This document shows positions 63,885 to 64,000 of a stretch of 64,000 bases of DNA, piece by piece; positions within the stretch are counted from its first letter, which is position 1; the number at the start of each line of letters is the position of its first letter. The translations under genes were made by a program, and so were the position numbers. This DNA is from Rhizobium sp. SG_E_25_P2 (GTDB taxonomy: Bacteria > Pseudomonadota > Alphaproteobacteria > Rhizobiales > Rhizobiaceae). The notes under the pieces were generated by a model. That model was not told the origin of the DNA, searched no databases, and saw only the letters and a program-made list of their open reading frames with translations. The stretch lies in assembly GCF_029892285.1 (NCBI RefSeq), contig NZ_JARXVM010000015.1, positions 80,805 through 144,804 of the forward strand, in the 5' to 3' direction.

Positions 63885-63945
63885 AAGGCCGGGTCGCCCC
63901 GGCCTTCAGACCGCTGACAAACCCGCCGTTTTTCCCGGCGGGTTT
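63885..63945 (+). terminator. Two stem-loops after the response regulator
   Basis: The first pairs AAGGCCGGG (63885-63893) with CCCGGCCTT (63898-63906). The second pairs AAACCCGCCG (63919-63928) with CGGCGGGTTT (63936-63945), with T-rich sequence after it (TTTTCGCGTTTTTT). Together they look like a strong double terminator, possibly for a gene on each side. The 155 bases between the regulator stop and the first stem show no gene. Confidence 0.75.
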
Positions 63946-64000
63946 TCGCGTTTTTTGGTCTGCTCGTTCAGGTGGTGTTTTCGGGGATGGGATGAGGCGA

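Overview
The window reads as chromosome of an alphaproteobacterium, most likely a member of the Hyphomicrobiales (Rhizobiales). It is GC-rich, genes are packed with ATGA/TGATG stop-start overlaps, and it carries rhizobial-type families: an R. etli-type asparaginase, PhnC-D-E-E transport genes, DUF4166, DUF3750 and DUF6880 proteins, an FeS-type bacterial photolyase, and GC-rich intergenic palindromes of the RIME kind. The genus cannot be fixed from the sequence alone. I see no tRNA, rRNA, CRISPR array, insertion sequence or prophage.

Layout. 0-1.7 kb: the tail of an unidentified gene, a small EamA/SMR-type membrane protein, a DUF393 protein and a DUF4166 protein. 1.8-14.6 kb: a complete phosphonate (C-P lyase) locus. 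phnGHIJKL plus a hexapeptide acetyltransferase, then phnCDE1E2MN, run on the minus strand, with the regulator phnF divergent. Both phnG and phnC have candidate Pho boxes, and a perfect inverted repeat between phnF and phnG is a candidate PhnF operator. PhnCDE imports phosphonates, PhnGHIJKL with PhnM breaks the C-P bond, and PhnN returns ribose 1,5-bisphosphate to PRPP. 14.7-18.4 kb: small proteins and an SDR - (6-4) photolyase - DUF2256 operon. 18.7-24.9 kb: a dppABCDF dipeptide ABC importer with one unrecognised gene inside it. 25-30.8 kb: a di-haem peroxidase, an SDR, a membrane class III cyclase, a DUF2442-HTH protein with a palindromic operator, a DUF3750 protein and a zinc asparaginase.

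30.8-34.4 kb is an accessory patch: a PIN toxin/RHH antitoxin pair lying between the asparaginase gene and a decayed second copy of its 3' end, an orphan HicB, a possible immunity protein and AT-richer orphan genes. 34.4-40 kb: a membrane protein, an AraC regulator and an amine-use operon (APC permease, 52-residue Cys-containing exported peptide, copper amine oxidase), with a perfect FNR/FixK box in front. 40-46 kb: two more PIN-type toxin-antitoxin modules around rpsU, cspA and a TRAP transporter (dctPQM). 46.3-54.2 kb: sulfate import (sbp-cysTWA) divergent from assimilation (cysH-cysD-cysN). 54.3-64 kb: a DUF6880 protein, a TadG-like von Willebrand protein, a secreted subtilase with P domain and RTX repeats, a sulfotransferase, an OsmC-VIT1 pair behind an FNR-type box, a small ORF behind an EcfG-like promoter, and a HisKA_2 kinase followed by a single-domain response regulator.

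The points most worth following are the dual control of the phn locus, the asparaginase remnant that brackets a toxin-antitoxin module, the Cys-containing peptide plus Cys-tailed amine oxidase, and the photolyase operon whose SDR lacks the catalytic Tyr.
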